Assembly: GCA_943735955.1 (NCBI GenBank) | Contig: OX030957.1 | Location: 2,290,209 to 2,354,208, forward strand | Source of the DNA: Piscicola geometra | Lineage: Eukaryota > Annelida > Clitellata > Hirudinida > Piscicolidae | Direction of reading: 5' to 3' | DNA: 64,000 nt | Shown here: positions 11,496 through 31,743 of the stretch, piece by piece | Position numbering within the stretch: the stretch's first letter is position 1 | How the letters are laid out: every line of letters starts with the position of its first letter | The notes under the pieces: model-generated | Database searches by the model: none | What the model was told of the DNA's origin: nothing | The model's input: the letters and a program-made list of their open reading frames with translations, nothing else | Position numbers and translations under genes: made by a program

Positions 11496-11793
11496 ATGGG
11501 CAGCAATTCTGGGGGGGTTCTGGGGTCCGGACCCCCCCCCCCCCCTTTTTTCAATAAAAACATTTTAAACGCTTGTTTTGATGCGAATATAATCGTCAAA
11601 CATGGCATAAAAACTATTTTTACATAGTAATCCATTGTGAGTATGTGTAGTTATAATTATAGCTAAAACGAAACTATTCATTGCTTAATTAAATATTCGT
11701 ATCAAAACAGAAGTTAACAAATTTTTTTTAAGTGGGGGGAGGGGGGGTCCAGACCTCAAGACTCCCTTTTCCCCCTAGGATCGTCCATGCTGG
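11496..11793. mobile_element. CATGGGCGGCGATCC-type MITE, copy b
   Basis: Same layout as copy a: GCATGGGCAGCAATTCTGGG, a poly-C run, ATAATCGTCAAACATGGC, AGTATGTGTAGTTATA, and an end in CCCTAGGATCGTCCATGC. It is followed, like copy a, by a GGGTAGGA...GATTTGCAGCAGATCGCC segment (11793-11830) that also appears at 11265, 25165 and 51770. Confidence 0.6.
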
Positions 11794-11894
11794 GTAGGAC
11801 CTCCACAAGATTTGCAGCAGATCGCCGCCTCTGGTCCTAGGACAGAATTCTGGAGGATGCTGCTTAGAACTTTTTTCCACTTAGAACTGGGTCC

Positions 11895-12050
11895 ATAGTG
11901 ACTCCCCCAGGATCGCCGTCCATGTGAAGGGGTATTTAAGTAAGCAAAGAATATTTTTGTTTTAGGACAGATATCACTATAATTACACATCATGGGCGGC
12001 GATCCTGGGGCGATCTTGGGGTCAGGATCCCCCAGGATCACCGCCCATGC
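11895..12050. mobile_element. CATGGGCGGCGATCC-type MITE, truncated copies
   Basis: A short copy bounded by AGGATCGCCGTCCATG and CATCATGGGCGGCGATCC, followed by a back-to-back palindrome (12000-12050) ending GGATCACCGCCCATG. Confidence 0.5.
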
Positions 12051-12700
12051 CGTGGTCTCACCTTTTGCACACGATCATTGACTATGTTCTTCACCCACTC
12101 AAATAGATTTTAATTTCAAATATAGTTATTGCAATTGAATTTTTCTTTTTATAAAAATTTATATAGTCTCTAATTCTATTCAACTAACCTAATCCTAAAA
12201 TTAAAAATGTCTATACTTTGGAAAGTATTTAAAAACGATAATAAAAGTAATAACTAAAATTTTCACAAGTTCCTTTCCTATAATTATGAATTAATCTCAA
12301 ATAAGTATTTCGACATGGAAATATCAAACAAAAATTTGAAAAAGTGTGAACAAATTGTTGCAAAAAAGCATCGTCTTCTTTTTTTCCTAATTGGAAGTGA
12401 TGCTGAAACCAGGGTTAATAATTTTATAAAACTATTTTTATGCTAATACAGTCATAAAAAGTAAAAGCATAATTCACTTAAATATTTTTCATTATTAGAT
12501 TTACAGTGTTTTAAAGCTAGTCAAGGTAAGTGGTATTTCCATGAAGGTTTTATGGGTGACCAAAGAAGAAGACTTGAAAAAAATAAGGTAGGGAGTTGTG
12601 ACAGTTACATAAATTAAGGTTTTCGCAATATATCATAAAATTTTAATAATATAAAACCATTGTATTAATGGACTTAGAAAATCATACTAATAATACAAAT
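12051..12700. other. upstream of NAT10; first exons not resolved
   Basis: AT-rich. The N-terminal roughly 60 codons of NAT10 should lie here or further upstream. One candidate is KVLWVTKEEDLKKI at 12543-12587, comparable to the VLWCYKKEL region of the family, but I could not fix its splice sites. No convincing start exon was seen. Confidence 0.3.
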
Positions 12701-12703
12701 TTC

Positions 12704-20847
<8,144 letters not shown>

Positions 20848-21329
20848 GAGATGTCTATGCGGGATTCTCGTTTCATTGTTAACGCGTTAATAATTGTTTG
20901 ATGAATTCAATTTAAAGTTGGACGAAAAAATTGATTTAAATCTGCCTTTTTAAAAATAACTTTTCAATGGCTTTGGAATAAATAGAATAATTTACGGACT
21001 TTTGAGTGTCAGCGTGGTGTTAGCATCCAACCCTTGCTCCCCCTGGATACGCCCATGGTTTAAACTTTAAAGTACTTAGTATTTTTAATTATTAATTAAT
21101 TTACATTATTCTATATTTAGAAAAGTTATTAAATACCTAAAAAGCTGATAAAAATCCCTTTGGCATAAAATGTTTCAGTAATTTGTCGTTTTAAAGACTT
21201 TTAAATATAATTTTTAAAGTTTAGTTTAGGGAGTTAAAATCACGCATATCTTTTGACCTTTATAATGGTAAAAAAACACATATATATCTAATATTAATTA
21301 TTATATAAAAATATTTTTTTTACAACTTT
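20848..21329. other. AT-rich intergenic, with one MITE end
   Basis: No gene seen. At 21035-21057 CCCCCTGGATACGCCCATGG matches one end of the MITE at 42798-43332, so a solo end or truncated copy lies here. Confidence 0.4.
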
Positions 21330-22100
21330 TTTTTTATAGTCTTTATTGATCACGGTTTGACAGACGCAGGCCATGTTACATGTTGCATAAGATACAAGAT
21401 AATAGTAAATAATTATAGGATACTGATGCTAATGATAATGGTTTGAAAAAATACTACAAGACAAAGGATATGGTGAATATGGTAATAATTAAGTAGATTA
21501 ATAAATAATAAGAATCAGAGATGATAATATAAATATAAATTATAGAATGCGATGTTTAAGAAGACGAGGGAGGAATGTTTTACTTTCAAGCGTAGTATAT
21601 ATAGGGGTATCAAAATTGTGTTTTCGGGGTCTTAAGTTATGAGTAGATTTTTTAAGGGGGGGGGGGGTAAAATATGGTGAAGAACGTGGTCAGAGTTAGT
21701 AGATATTTTAAAAATAGTTTAGTGTCTAAAGTGGTAAACATAGAAGTGATAGATGGGTAGAAAGAGGGAAGGTAGTTAAGTCTAATGATTTTATTAATTA
21801 GGGACTGGAGTTGCTTAAGGTGTGGCTGATTAGCAAAACCAGACCAGGAAGGAGCGGCATACTTAAGGTGGGAGATGATGATGTCAAAGAGTTTGGCACC
21901 AAAGAGTCCATGGGAACGGATTGTTTTGATGGCATGAAAAGTTTGAAAGCATTTTTTGATAATATGATCTATGTGTGGTGAAATGTTAAGGGTGTCAGTG
22001 AATGTGATACCTAAGATAGTTAGTTTGTACGTGCGTTGAATGGAAGGATGTAAAGCGGGTGGTGTGATGCGTTTATAACTATTGTGGACTATGAGTTCAT
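21330..22100 (-). pseudogene. LINE reverse transcriptase C-terminal remnant with 3' tail
   Basis: On the minus strand 22100-21640 reads IVHNSYKRITPPALHPSIQ, YKLTILGITFTDTLNISPHI, SHGLFGAKLFDIIISHLKYA and PSWSGFANQPHLKQLQ. This is the thumb and C-terminal region typical of jockey/CR1-clade LINE reverse transcriptases (LG(I/V)-D--L---I, then YA-P-W-GFA). The 3' UTR follows and ends at about 21335 in ACTATAAAAAAAAA. The last roughly 50 bases (AACATGGCCTGCGTCTGTCA onward) recur as the tail of the SINE at 41.3 kb. It is 5'-truncated, as is usual for LINE insertions. Confidence 0.75.
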
Positions 22101-22198
22101 ATATATATATGAGATAAAATATATTAATGTTTATGTATTTAAATTATTTTTTACTATTATGTCATAGTCGCACTTATAGTTGTACATCATGGGATGGT

Positions 22199-22870
22199 TT
22201 TCACCATGGGCGGCGATCCTGGGGGGGGGGTCCTGACCCCAGGACCTCCCCCACTTTTTTTTAGTGGGGGGGTCCACCTTAATAGGGACCCTCCCACTTT
22301 TTCCTATTTTTGTTTTCAAAAATTTCTGTTTGGATATGAGCATAATCGTCAACCATGGCATAAAAGTAAATGTTTATACAGTAATAAATTATGAGTATGT
22401 GTAGTTATAGTGATAGCTGTCTGAAACAAAAATATTCTTTGCTTGTTTAAATACTCCTTCACCTACTTTTTTTATCATTATGGCGTAGGCGGGAATCCTG
22501 AGGGGGTCCTGGGATCCACCTCTACAAGAACCCCCTCACTCTTTTAAAAATACACATTACTGAACTCATTTTGATACGAGCCTAATCGTCAACCATGGGA
22601 TACAAAATGCTAATACAGTAATACATTGTGAGTATGTATGGGCAGGAATGCTAGGGGGTCCTGGGGTCCATCTTAACATGGACACTCCTCAATTTTTCAA
22701 ATACAATAATTTTTCAACTCCTATCTTAATACAAGCATAATCGTCAACCATAGCATGAAACAGAAATTTTATTCAGTAATATATTTTGGGTAGGCCTAGT
22801 TATAGTGATAGCTGCCTAAAGCAAAATTATTCTTTGCTTACTAAAATACTCATCCACCTACTCTTCTCTT
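22199..22870. mobile_element. CATGGGCGGCGATCC-type MITE copies c and d
   Basis: Two or three head-to-tail partial copies: CATGGGCGGCGATCCTGG at 22205, GGCGGGAATCCTGAGG at 22490 and GGGCAGGAATGCTAGG at 22640. Each is followed by a 'CCACCTTAATA-GGACC' block and the CATAATCGTCAACCATGG block. Bases 22165-22200 (CGCACTTATAGTTGTACATC) also occur at 46365-46400. Confidence 0.55.
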
Positions 22871-22949
22871 TATATTTATAAATTTAAATTAATAAATTAT
22901 ATTTATAAAAATTAAATTTCTGATTTTTCAATTTTCGCAAGCAGACATT

Positions 22950-24664
22950 CAAAATGCTTCTCAGAAAATATCGGTTCACGTTTTGCAAGCAGACAGATTT
23001 ACATTTTTATAAAAAAATCATTCATATTGTGCTACTTATTTTGCATGGGCGATATTCATCGGGGGATTCTGAGGTCCACCTTAATAACGACCCTTTCAAT
23101 TTTTTAGATGAACCAAAGTTAATGAATTTTAAAAGGCTTCAAACATTAACTAAAGTTTTGGTTAAATCAAACTACAAGTTTCATATCGCATAACTGCCAA
23201 AAAAGAAATGCTGAGGCTTTTAGCTCATTCTATCGTTAGAAACACAGTTTGCACTGTTAATGCCGAATCAATTGTGGTTGACGGCACACAAGACTGCAAT
23301 GGGTTAGAGTTGAAATCGATAGGCATTCGTTTTTTTGTTGAAGCTCTGAATGTTAATGAACAGTTTATTGGTTTATTCAGCCCACTAGACACGATCGGAA
23401 AACATTATCTGCTGTAGTAAAAGATGTTCTGATCAGAATTATGCTACCTATCGAAAAACTAAGAGCTCAGACTTATGACGGCGCTTCTAACATGAAAGGC
23501 CGATATAATGGTTGTCAGGCTATTATCAGCAGTGAGCATCCGCTTGCAATGTTTTTGCACTGTTTTGCACAGTGTGCAAATTTTGTTCCCCAGCACATAG
23601 CTGCCGCAAATCCTTTTGTGAGCAATTCACTTCAGTTTGTCCAAGAGTTAGGTGCTTTTTACAATCGTTCAGGGAAGGTCAACAAACAGTTTAGTGATGC
23701 TTTAGTGTCTCTTATAATTGACTTTCCTGATGAGCCACTGAATAAAAAGAATAGTATAAAACTTCTTTGTCTTACAAGATGGTTTACCAGAGTATCTACA
23801 GTGTCTTCTGTGCTTGAACATTATGAAGTGGTACTTGTTAGCTTGGAATCATTTGCTTTCATTGGTATTGCTGATGAAACAGCTGTAAAGGCTTGAGGCC
23901 TTTTTTCAACAAGGCACTACTGCACTGACCCTCAAGGTAGTTGTTTTGGTGTTTTCACTTCTGGAACAGTTATCAAGTCGTTGCAATTAGCAAGTGCCAA
24001 GATCAGTGAAATGGTTGCAGCGACTGATTCAGTTGTGCAAGAACTGCGTCACCTACGAACAGATGAACAGTTTAATGCAATTTTCAGAAATGTCAACAGT
24101 ATGGTTTTGGCATATAATCTCGAGCCGATTGCTTTACCTCGGGTGCAAAAGCCACCACAAAAGTATTGTGGGCTAGGCCCAGCTTATGTAGCAACAACAC
24201 CAGAGGAACATTATCGAGCAGCATATTACGCTGTCATAGACATTGCAATCATGCAACTCAATAAAAGGTTCAATCGAGATTCTCCTGGTTTGCGTTCATT
24301 ATTGCAGCTGGAGACAATTTTGCTAACTGGTGAAGTGAACCATGATATTTGCAAGCAGTATCGTAAGTTAAATGAAACTGGTCTTTGTTCACAGTTGACT
24401 ATGTTTAAAGACCAGAATGAATTTTAGCACAAATGCAAAAAGTAATGCAAGCTATGATCACGGAAGTCAGAAATCTGTTATCTTAGGTTGAAAGATTGAT
24501 CAGGTTGATGCTTGGGTGTCCAATAACGTCATGTACTGCAGAAAAATCTTTTAGTGCTTTGCGGCATCTTAAGACTTAGTTGCGTGCACCTATGACACAG
24601 CCTCGCTTGAATTCACTGGCCGTTTGTCATTCACATCAGGATATACTTGACAGTCTAGATTAAA
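22950..24664 (+). pseudogene. decayed hAT-family transposase
   Basis: Plus-strand blocks in order: EPKLMNFKRLQTLTKVL; EMLRLLAHSIVRNTVCTVNA; SIVVDGTQDCNGLE (catalytic-core DxT/DGT region); LNVNEQFIGLFSPLDT; LRAQTYDGASNMKGRYNGCQ (the conserved 'YDGA-NM-G---G-Q' hAT motif); MFLHCFAQCANF; LCLTRWFTR; LSALRHLKT-like and LNSLAVCHSHQDILD at 24505-24660 (hAT C-terminal dimerisation region). Frameshifts near 23415 and 23896 and in-frame stops show it is inactive. The type is the ZMYM/TTF-zinc-finger-associated hAT transposases. No zinc finger is visible upstream. Confidence 0.8.
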
Positions 24665-24771
24665 AAGGCTAGCAGAAGAATTTGTTAGTCAGTCAGACAT
24701 ACGAAGAAGTCTTTTTGGAAATTGGAGTAAACGAGAGGGCAGAAGGACAGGCAGAGAGGGTATTTTATGTT

Positions 24772-24810
24772 ATCTAAATATACACTGTGGGCCAAAAAAA
24801 TTTCCCACTG
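24772..24810. repeat. short inverted repeat
   Basis: ATACACTGTGGG and CCCACTGTATAT flank a 14-base AT-rich spacer. It lies just past the hAT transposase relic and could be a leftover transposon end or an independent hairpin. Confidence 0.5.
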
Positions 24811-25164
24811 TATATTTGTTTATAACTTTGGCAAATTTAAATCTATTTTTATTTTTTTAAACTATTTGACTCAGAAATGAATGGAAAACAAGATGTTATA
24901 ACATTTATTTGATGGGTTGATAGCTAGTTGTAATTGAATTTATATAGATGACAAATAATAAAAGGTACTGAAATTGCTATTGTTTTTCTTCAAATCGCTC
25001 AAAGTGGCAATAGAAAATAATTTTTATTGAGTATCAAAATTTTTTTCTAAATGTTTGGTGATACAAATATTAGTAGTTGATACACAAATAATTTGCACTA
25101 CAGCAAACACTACTAAATAGTATCGCTGGTACTGTATTGGTCGATACCGGTTTTTTGATTCCAA

Positions 25165-25300
25165 CCCTGGGGAGGACCCCCCCAAGATTTTCCGCAGATT
25201 GCCGCCCCTGGTTTTCACATAATTTATATAATTTTATTTTAAATTTATCTGTATTTTCTGCTTTTACGATCTCATCAGGCAAATTTATTTATTTATATTT
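25165..25300 (-). pseudogene. short LINE C-terminal fragment
   Basis: On the minus strand 25285-25215 reads LPDEIVKAENTDKFKIKLY, the extreme C-terminus of the LINE family also found at 46380-48165 (LPDDIVKAENTDKFKIKLD there). It abuts an AGATTTTCCGCAGATTGCCG repeat segment at 25185-25210 that also flanks the MITEs at 11.3, 11.8 and 51.8 kb. Confidence 0.6.
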
Positions 25301-25683
25301 TCATTGTTTTGTGGAATTAAAAAAATATTTAATTTAAAATTAAATAATATTTGATTTGTGTTTTTTTTCATAACCTCGTCATTCTTGATCCGTTATTCAA
25401 ACGTTTAACCGTTAAACTTTAACGATCAATCAAATTTGATTTCCGTATAAAAGAGCAAATACAGTTTAAAACTGCTAGTTTTAAAAATGTGGTTTTTGTG
25501 CAATAAATTGAGAAATTTGAAAAAGGAAGAGAAGAAAAATAAAACAAATAAAAGAATGAAAAGTAATGAAAGTCAGGGTCAAGAAGGTTAAAGAAGAATG
25601 AATGGGTAAGAATTTTATGATTTTATAAAAGTTTTAAATTCGAATAATTATAATTTCAAATAAATTTCAAGTCAAATAAATTA
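25301..25683. other. AT-rich spacer
   Basis: Nothing recognised between the LINE fragment and the satellite. Confidence 0.5.
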
Positions 25684-27722
25684 AATTAGCAATCTAATTA
25701 AATTAGCAATCTAATTAAAATAGCAATCTAATTAAAATAGCAATCTAATTAAATTAGCAATCTAATTAAATTAGCAATCTAATTAAATTAGCAATCTAAT
25801 TAAATTAGCAATCTGATTAAATTAGCAACCTAATTAAATTAGCAATCTGATTAAATTAGCAACCTAATTAAATTAGCAATCTAATTAAATTAGCGATCTA
25901 ATTAAATTAGCGATCTAATTAAATTAGCAATCTAATTAAATTAGCAATCTAATTAAATTAGCAATCTAATTAAATTAGTAATCTAATTAAATTAGCAATC
26001 TAATTAAATTAGTAATCTAATTAAATTAACAATCTAATTAATTTAGCAATCTAATTAATTTAGCAATCTAATTAAATCAGCAATCTAATTAAATCAGCAA
26101 TCTAATTAAATTAGCAATCTAATTAAATTAGCAATCTAATTAAATTAGCAATCTAATTAAATTAGCAGTATAATTAAATTAACAGTCTAATTAAATTAGC
26201 AGTCTAATTAAATTAGCAATTTAATTAAATTAGCAATTTAATTAAATTAGCAATCTAATTAAATTAGAAATTTAATTAAATTTGCAATCTAATTAAATTA
26301 GCAATCTAATTAAATTAGCGATTTAATTAAATTAACAATCTAATTACATTAGCAATCTGATTAAATTAGCAACCTAATTAAATTAGCAATCTAATTAAAT
26401 TAGCGATCTAATTAAATTAGCGATCTAATTAAATTAGCAATCTAATTAAATTAGCAATCTAATTAAATTAGCAATCTAATTAAATTAGCAATCTAATTAA
26501 ACTAGTAATCTAATTAAATTAGCAATCTAATTAAATTAGTAATCTAATTAAATTAACAATCTAATTAATTTAGCAATCTAATTAATTTAGCAATCTAATT
26601 AAATCAGCAATCTAATTAAATCAGCAATCTAATTAAATTAGCAATCTAATTAAATCAGCAATCTAATTAAATTAGCAGTATAATTAAATTAACAGTCTAA
26701 TTAAATTAGCAGTCTAATTAAATTAGCAATTTAATTAAATTAGCAATTTAATTAAATTAGCAATCTAATTAAATTAGAAATTTAATTAAATTTGCAATCT
26801 AATTAAATTAGCAATCTAATTAAATTAGCGATTTAATTAAATTAACAATCTAATTACATTAGCAATCTAATTAAATTAGCAATCTAATTAAATTACCCAT
26901 CTAATTAAATTAGCAATCTAATTAAATTAGCAATCTAATAAAATTAGCAATCTAATTAAATTAGCAAGCTAATTAAATTAGCAAGCTAATTAAATTAGCA
27001 AGCTAATTAAATTAGCGATCTAATTAAATTAGCAATCTAATTAAATCAGCAATCTAATTAAATTAGCAATCTAATTAAATTAGCAATCTAATTAAATTAG
27101 CAATCTAATTAAATTAGCAATCTAATTAAATTAGCAATCTAATTAAATTAGCAATCTAATTAAATTAGCAATCTAATTAAATTAGCAATCTAATTAAATT
27201 AGCAATCTAATTAAATTAGCAATCTAATTAAATTAGCACTCTGATTAAATTAGCAATCTAATTAACTTAGCAATCTAATTAAATTAGTAATCTAATTAAA
27301 TTAGCAATCTAATTAAATTAGCAATTTAATTAAATTAGAAATTTAATTAAATTAGCAATCTAATTAAATTAGCAATCTAATTAAATTAGCAATCTAATTA
27401 AATTAGCACTCTAATTAAATTAGCGATCTGATTAAATTAGCACTCTAATTAAATTAGCGATCTAATTAAATTAGCGATCTAATTTAATTAGCGATCTAAT
27501 TAAATTAGCGATCTAATTAAATTAGCGATCTAATTAAATTAGCGATATAATTAAATTAGCGATCTAACTAAATTAACAATCTAATTAAATTAGCGATCTA
27601 ATTAAATTAGCGATCTAATTAAATTAGCGATCTAATTAAATTAGCGATCTAATTAAATTAACAATCTAATTAAATTAGCGATCTAATTAAATTAGCGATC
27701 TAATTAAATTAGCAATCTAATT
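25684..27722. repeat. 17-bp AT-rich satellite (TTAGCAATCTAATTAAA)
   Basis: About 120 head-to-tail copies of a 17-bp unit with point variants (GCGATC, TCAGCAATC, TAACAATC, AATTTAGC). The variants form a duplicated pattern. The marker AATTACATTAGCAATC occurs at 26342 and again 510 bp later, and CAGTATAATTAAATTAAC at 26166 and 26676, also 510 bp apart (30 units). Another marker pair is 527 bp apart (31 units). A block of about 30 units was therefore duplicated as a whole. Confidence 0.95.
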
Positions 27723-28133
27723 GAATTAGCAATCCACTTAAATTTGCAATCCACTTAAATTAACAATCCACTTAAATTATCAATCCACTCAAATTAGCAA
27801 TCCACTTAAATTAGCAATCCACTTAAATTAGCAATCCACTTAAATTAGCAATCCACTTAAATAAGCAATCCACTTAAATTAGCAATTCACTTAAATTAGC
27901 AATCCACTTAAATTAGCAATCCACTTAAATAAGCAATCCACTTAAATTAGCAATTCACTCAAATTAGCAATTCACTTAACTTAGCAATCCACTTAATTTA
28001 GCAATCCACTTAAATTAGCAAACTACTTTAATTAGCAACCCACTTAAATTAGCAACCCACTTAAATTAGCAATCCACTTAAATTAGCAATCCACTTAAAT
28101 TAGCAATCCACTTAAATCAGCAATCCACTTAAA
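27723..28133. repeat. 17-bp satellite, second subfamily (AATCCACTTAAATTAGC)
   Basis: About 24 copies, also 17 bp, in which CTAATTAAA becomes CCACTTAAA. The switch is abrupt at about 27722. Confidence 0.93.
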
Positions 28134-28180
28134 TCCGTTCGGGTTATACGCCCTATAATAATGATCCTCGTTATTATTGT
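28134..28180. repeat. dispersed AACCCGAACGG fragment
   Basis: CCGTTCGGGTTATACGCC...ATAATAATGAT is the reverse complement of a block at 34670-34725 and 45970-46010 (CATTATTATAGT-GCGT-TAACCCGAACG), so it is part of an interspersed family. Confidence 0.6.
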
Positions 28181-28194
28181 TATTATTATGAATC

Positions 28195-28758
28195 AACAGA
28201 TAGAAATATTGATAGGTAGATATGGGTAAATAGATAGATGGATGGATAGGTAGATAGATAGGTGGTTGAAAGAATGAACAAATATAAGGATCGATAGTTA
28301 GATAGATGGATGGATAGTTAGATAGATGGATGAATAGTTAGATAGATGAATAAATTAACAGATAGATGGATGAACAGATAGATGGATGGATGGATGGATG
28401 GATGAATGGATGGATGGATGGATGGATAGATGGATGGATGGATAGATGGATGGATGGATGGATAGATGGATGGATAGATGAATGGGTAGATGGATGGATG
28501 GATGGATGGATGGATGGATGGATGGATGGATGGATGGATGGATGGTTAGATGGATGGATGGATGGATGGATGGATGGATGGATGGATGGATGGATGGATG
28601 GATGGTTAGATGGATGTATGGATGGATGGATGGATGGAGAACAGATAGATGGATGGATGGATGGATAATTGGATGGATAGATGGGGAACAGATAGATGGA
28701 TGGATGGATAATTGGATGGATAGATGGGGAACAGATAGATGGATGGATGGATGGATGC
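28195..28758. repeat. (GATA/GATG)n compound microsatellite
   Basis: GATAGATAGATGGATGGATG tetranucleotide tracts. The frames in this stretch are poly-Trp/Met/Asp artefacts. Confidence 0.97.
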
Positions 28759-28789
28759 TCACTGATTGGGTAAGAACTAGAGGTCGGAC

Positions 28790-28945
28790 ATGGACGATTT
28801 TTCATTCCCGGTCCCGTCCCGTTCCCGATTTTTTTCCCGTCCCGTCCTGTTCCCGATAGGCCATCAAAATTTTGCTTCCCGTCCCGTCCCTTTCAGCAAC
28901 TCGATTCCCGGTCCCGATCCGTTCCCGAAACTTTTTTGTTTTTAT
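28790..28945. repeat. CCCGTCCCGTTCCCGA low-complexity block
   Basis: C-rich CCCGT/TCCCG imperfect repeats in an otherwise AT-rich context. Probably one end of an unidentified transposon. Confidence 0.5.
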
Positions 28946-29171
28946 ATTCATTTTCGCTGCCGTTTTCACTGATCCTAAACTTGCTATTCTTAAAATTTCT
29001 TACAATTTCTTATTTGAAAGTCAGAGAATATTTCTTTTAATAAAATAAAAAACACGATTTTAATTTCAAATATTTATTGAAATGAAAGTATTGAAGTTAG
29101 TCATTAACCCTAACCCGCGTTAAAAACTTCTCTAGGCCCGCACTCGACGATCCTAGTAGTATTCCTGTTGA

Positions 29172-29174
29172 AGC

Positions 29175-29237
<63 letters not shown>

Positions 29238-29510
29238 TGTTGTTGTTTTTGTAATATATAAATACGTACCATTGGTACACTGGGTGCTCGATAGCAGCAG
29301 CAGCAGGCGCATTGACATAGACATAGACATAGACATACCATAAGCAAAACGGCCAACACAGCAGAAACTGTAGGTTTTTGGTAGGGGTAAGTAGTGGTCG
29401 GTTGTGGTAGGTTGTAGTAGGTTTTGATAGAAATTAGTAGATTGCAGTAGGTTGTGGTAGGGAGTGGTAAGTTGTGGTAGCAAGTGGTAGGTTGTGGTAG
29501 GCAGTGATAT
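29172..29510. repeat. (AGT)n and GGTTGTGGTAGG repeats
   Basis: AGT triplets at 29172-29240, then GGTAGGTTGTAGTAGG-like units at 29375-29510. Confidence 0.85.
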
Positions 29511-29599
29511 ATAGTTGGAAGTTATACGGTCAGAGGCATCAACGCTAAACTAACCAAGACCAAATACGAGGAGAAGCATATTTGGAAGTTTAAATTCAA

Positions 29600-30790
29600 A
29601 GAACCTACTGCCACTGGCACTCTGCCCCTTATATACCCTTCCGAACCATTCATGCATTCCTCACTTCTCATTCTCATATTCTCTCTCGTCTCATGAAGAG
29701 TTACTTCTCAACAATTAATCTAGAAAAATACTCACTACTTCCTTCCTCTCAATCTGGTTTAGAATTGGCCACTCTACTGAACTGCTTTATTTAAACTCTA
29801 TAATGACCTTTTTTAACTTCTAATTCTAATGCATTCTTTTATGTCTTGTTTTTTCATTTGCTTTTGATACTGTTGATCATACTCTTCTACTATATGTTTT
29901 AGATTCTTCCTTTAATATTTCTGGATCTTCCGTTAACTGGCTTAAATCATTTCTTTCTGAGCAAACTTCTTATGTATCATAAATATTAAAATAAAATGAC
30001 TTTCTTTCTTCAATCTATAATTTCTTTGGCTTCATCTATGTTTCTTAAGCTAAATCCTGATAAATTTTAACTCATCTATTTAAATAAAACATCCAAGTCT
30101 TTACTATCCCTTCCTTCTTCAGTTTTGCCTCCCCTGTCATCATTATCTCTAAACCCTTCATCTTCTATACGTAGCCTTAGTTTTATCTGCGATTCTAACC
30201 TGTCTTTAGATCCTCAAACTCTATCTGTTTTTAAATCTTGTTATTTCCACATTCGTCGTATTAAGCAGCTTCTTCCTTTTCTCGATGATCCTACCTTGCA
30301 ACTTCTTGTATCTTCTCTAGTTCTCTACAGGATTGATTATTGCAACTCTCTTCACTATGGTCTCCCTGATACTACTTTAGCCCCTCTAAATAAAATCTTT
30401 ATTTGTGCTGTTAGTCTTGTTGCTCGTGCTACTAACTTTTCTCATATTTCTCCTTATCTTCGTTTGTTACATTGGTTACCTTTGAGATCAAGAGTGACTT
30501 TTAAAATATGCCTAAATATGTTTAGAATTCATAACTGTACTGCTCCAATTTATCTTTAAAATCTAATTAAACAACCCCCTAATTCTGGTCTAAGATCATC
30601 GACCTTTAAACGTTCTTTTCATTTTTCAGTTAAACACTCTTTGGCTCAACGTTCTTTTTTACTGCGGTCTTTTTATATGGAATTCTTCACTCTCTTCTCT
30701 AACTTCAACTAAGTCAATCATAGCTTTCCGTCGTGGCCTAAAAACTTCTTCAAACTCTATCTGTTTCAATACCGTGAGCTATTAAATACC
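29600..30790 (+). pseudogene. CR1/L2-like LINE reverse transcriptase remnant
   Basis: The plus strand shows, with stops and frameshifts, a SGF(R)IGHSTE-like block, FAFDTVDHTLL (RT catalytic motif A) and SGSSVNWLKSFLS. The cleaner part, 30125-30559, reads SFICDSNLSLDPQT, SCYFHIRRIKQLLPFLDDPT, RIDYCNSLHYGLPDTTLAPL and LLHWLPLRSRVTFKICLNMF. The last block is the C-terminal signature of CR1/L2/Rex LINEs. Similar C-terminal sequence is at 40190-41018. Inactive. Confidence 0.82.
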
Positions 30791-31103
30791 TAGTGTATAT
30801 GATGCGGTGTTTCCCGACGTATGTCGTGTGAGTGGCGCCTCAGTTGCGTGCCTTGGCGCATTATAAATAGCCATTCTTTTTTTTAATGATTTTTTAAAAT
30901 TCAAATTCTAAGCTTTTTGTTCAAGCTCGACTCTAGACAGTCAAAAACATAATTCATCAACTGGTCACGTAAGCCCTTCCATTGTGAGCATGTCATCTTG
31001 AATCGTCTTGAAAATCAAAAGCCATTAAATAAAATCAAAATCTAGATTAAGAGTTGAGAAGCAATCTGAACAGGATTTTTTCCCAATTATAATTATTATT
31101 TGT

Positions 31104-31134
<31 letters not shown>

Positions 31135-31190
31135 GTATGTGTGTGTGTGTATGTGTGTGTGTGTTTGTGTGTGTGTGTGTGAGTAATAGT
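31104..31190. repeat. (GT)n microsatellite
   Basis: About 40 GT units with TT and AT interruptions. Confidence 0.95.
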
Positions 31191-31278
31191 TGAAAAACAG
31201 AAGAAACTCAGCATTGTTCTAGGAAGGGTTTTTCGTATTTGATACTCCTGCATACTGCAATGTGTTACTGCATAGAAC

Positions 31279-31312
31279 AGTGTTTCCCCACCTGTGGGTC
31301 ACGCCTAAAGAT
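31279..31312. mobile_element. possible hAT transposon end
   Basis: CAGTGTTTCCCCACCTGTGG resembles the terminal sequence common to Charlie-type hAT elements (CAGTG-TTCCCAACC-). I found no matching second end, so only an end fragment is supported. Confidence 0.35.
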
Positions 31313-31743
31313 TTTTAAGTAGTCTCCAAGACTTTCTGTAGTTGTTTTTTGCAAAATATATTGTTTAAACTTGATTTAACGTAGCTCAGATAACTATGTA
31401 ATTACTTGGATTCACCAAATAATGACTTCCCACATAACACAACGACATCGGGCCTCAATCGGTTCTACATCGTAATACGATGAAAATCTCAAACAAAAAT
31501 TCTTACAAATTAAAATTTTCTGTTGATTGAACGATGGTGGATAATTTGTTTATTACATTTTTATTACACTGATTTACTAAAATGATTTTGAACAGTTATT
31601 ATTTCATTAAGAATTTTTCTTTAAAATAATTGGAATTTCTAAATAAATACTTGTAAACACATACACTTTATATTGTTGTAAATTTCCCGAAAATATTCAT
31701 TGATTTAAGTTCGGTAAATTGTATGTTTTGGACGTCCACAACT

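Noticed and set aside
25684..28133. CRISPR-like regular array
   Set aside because: Units of 17 bp without unique spacers in an animal genome; a satellite.
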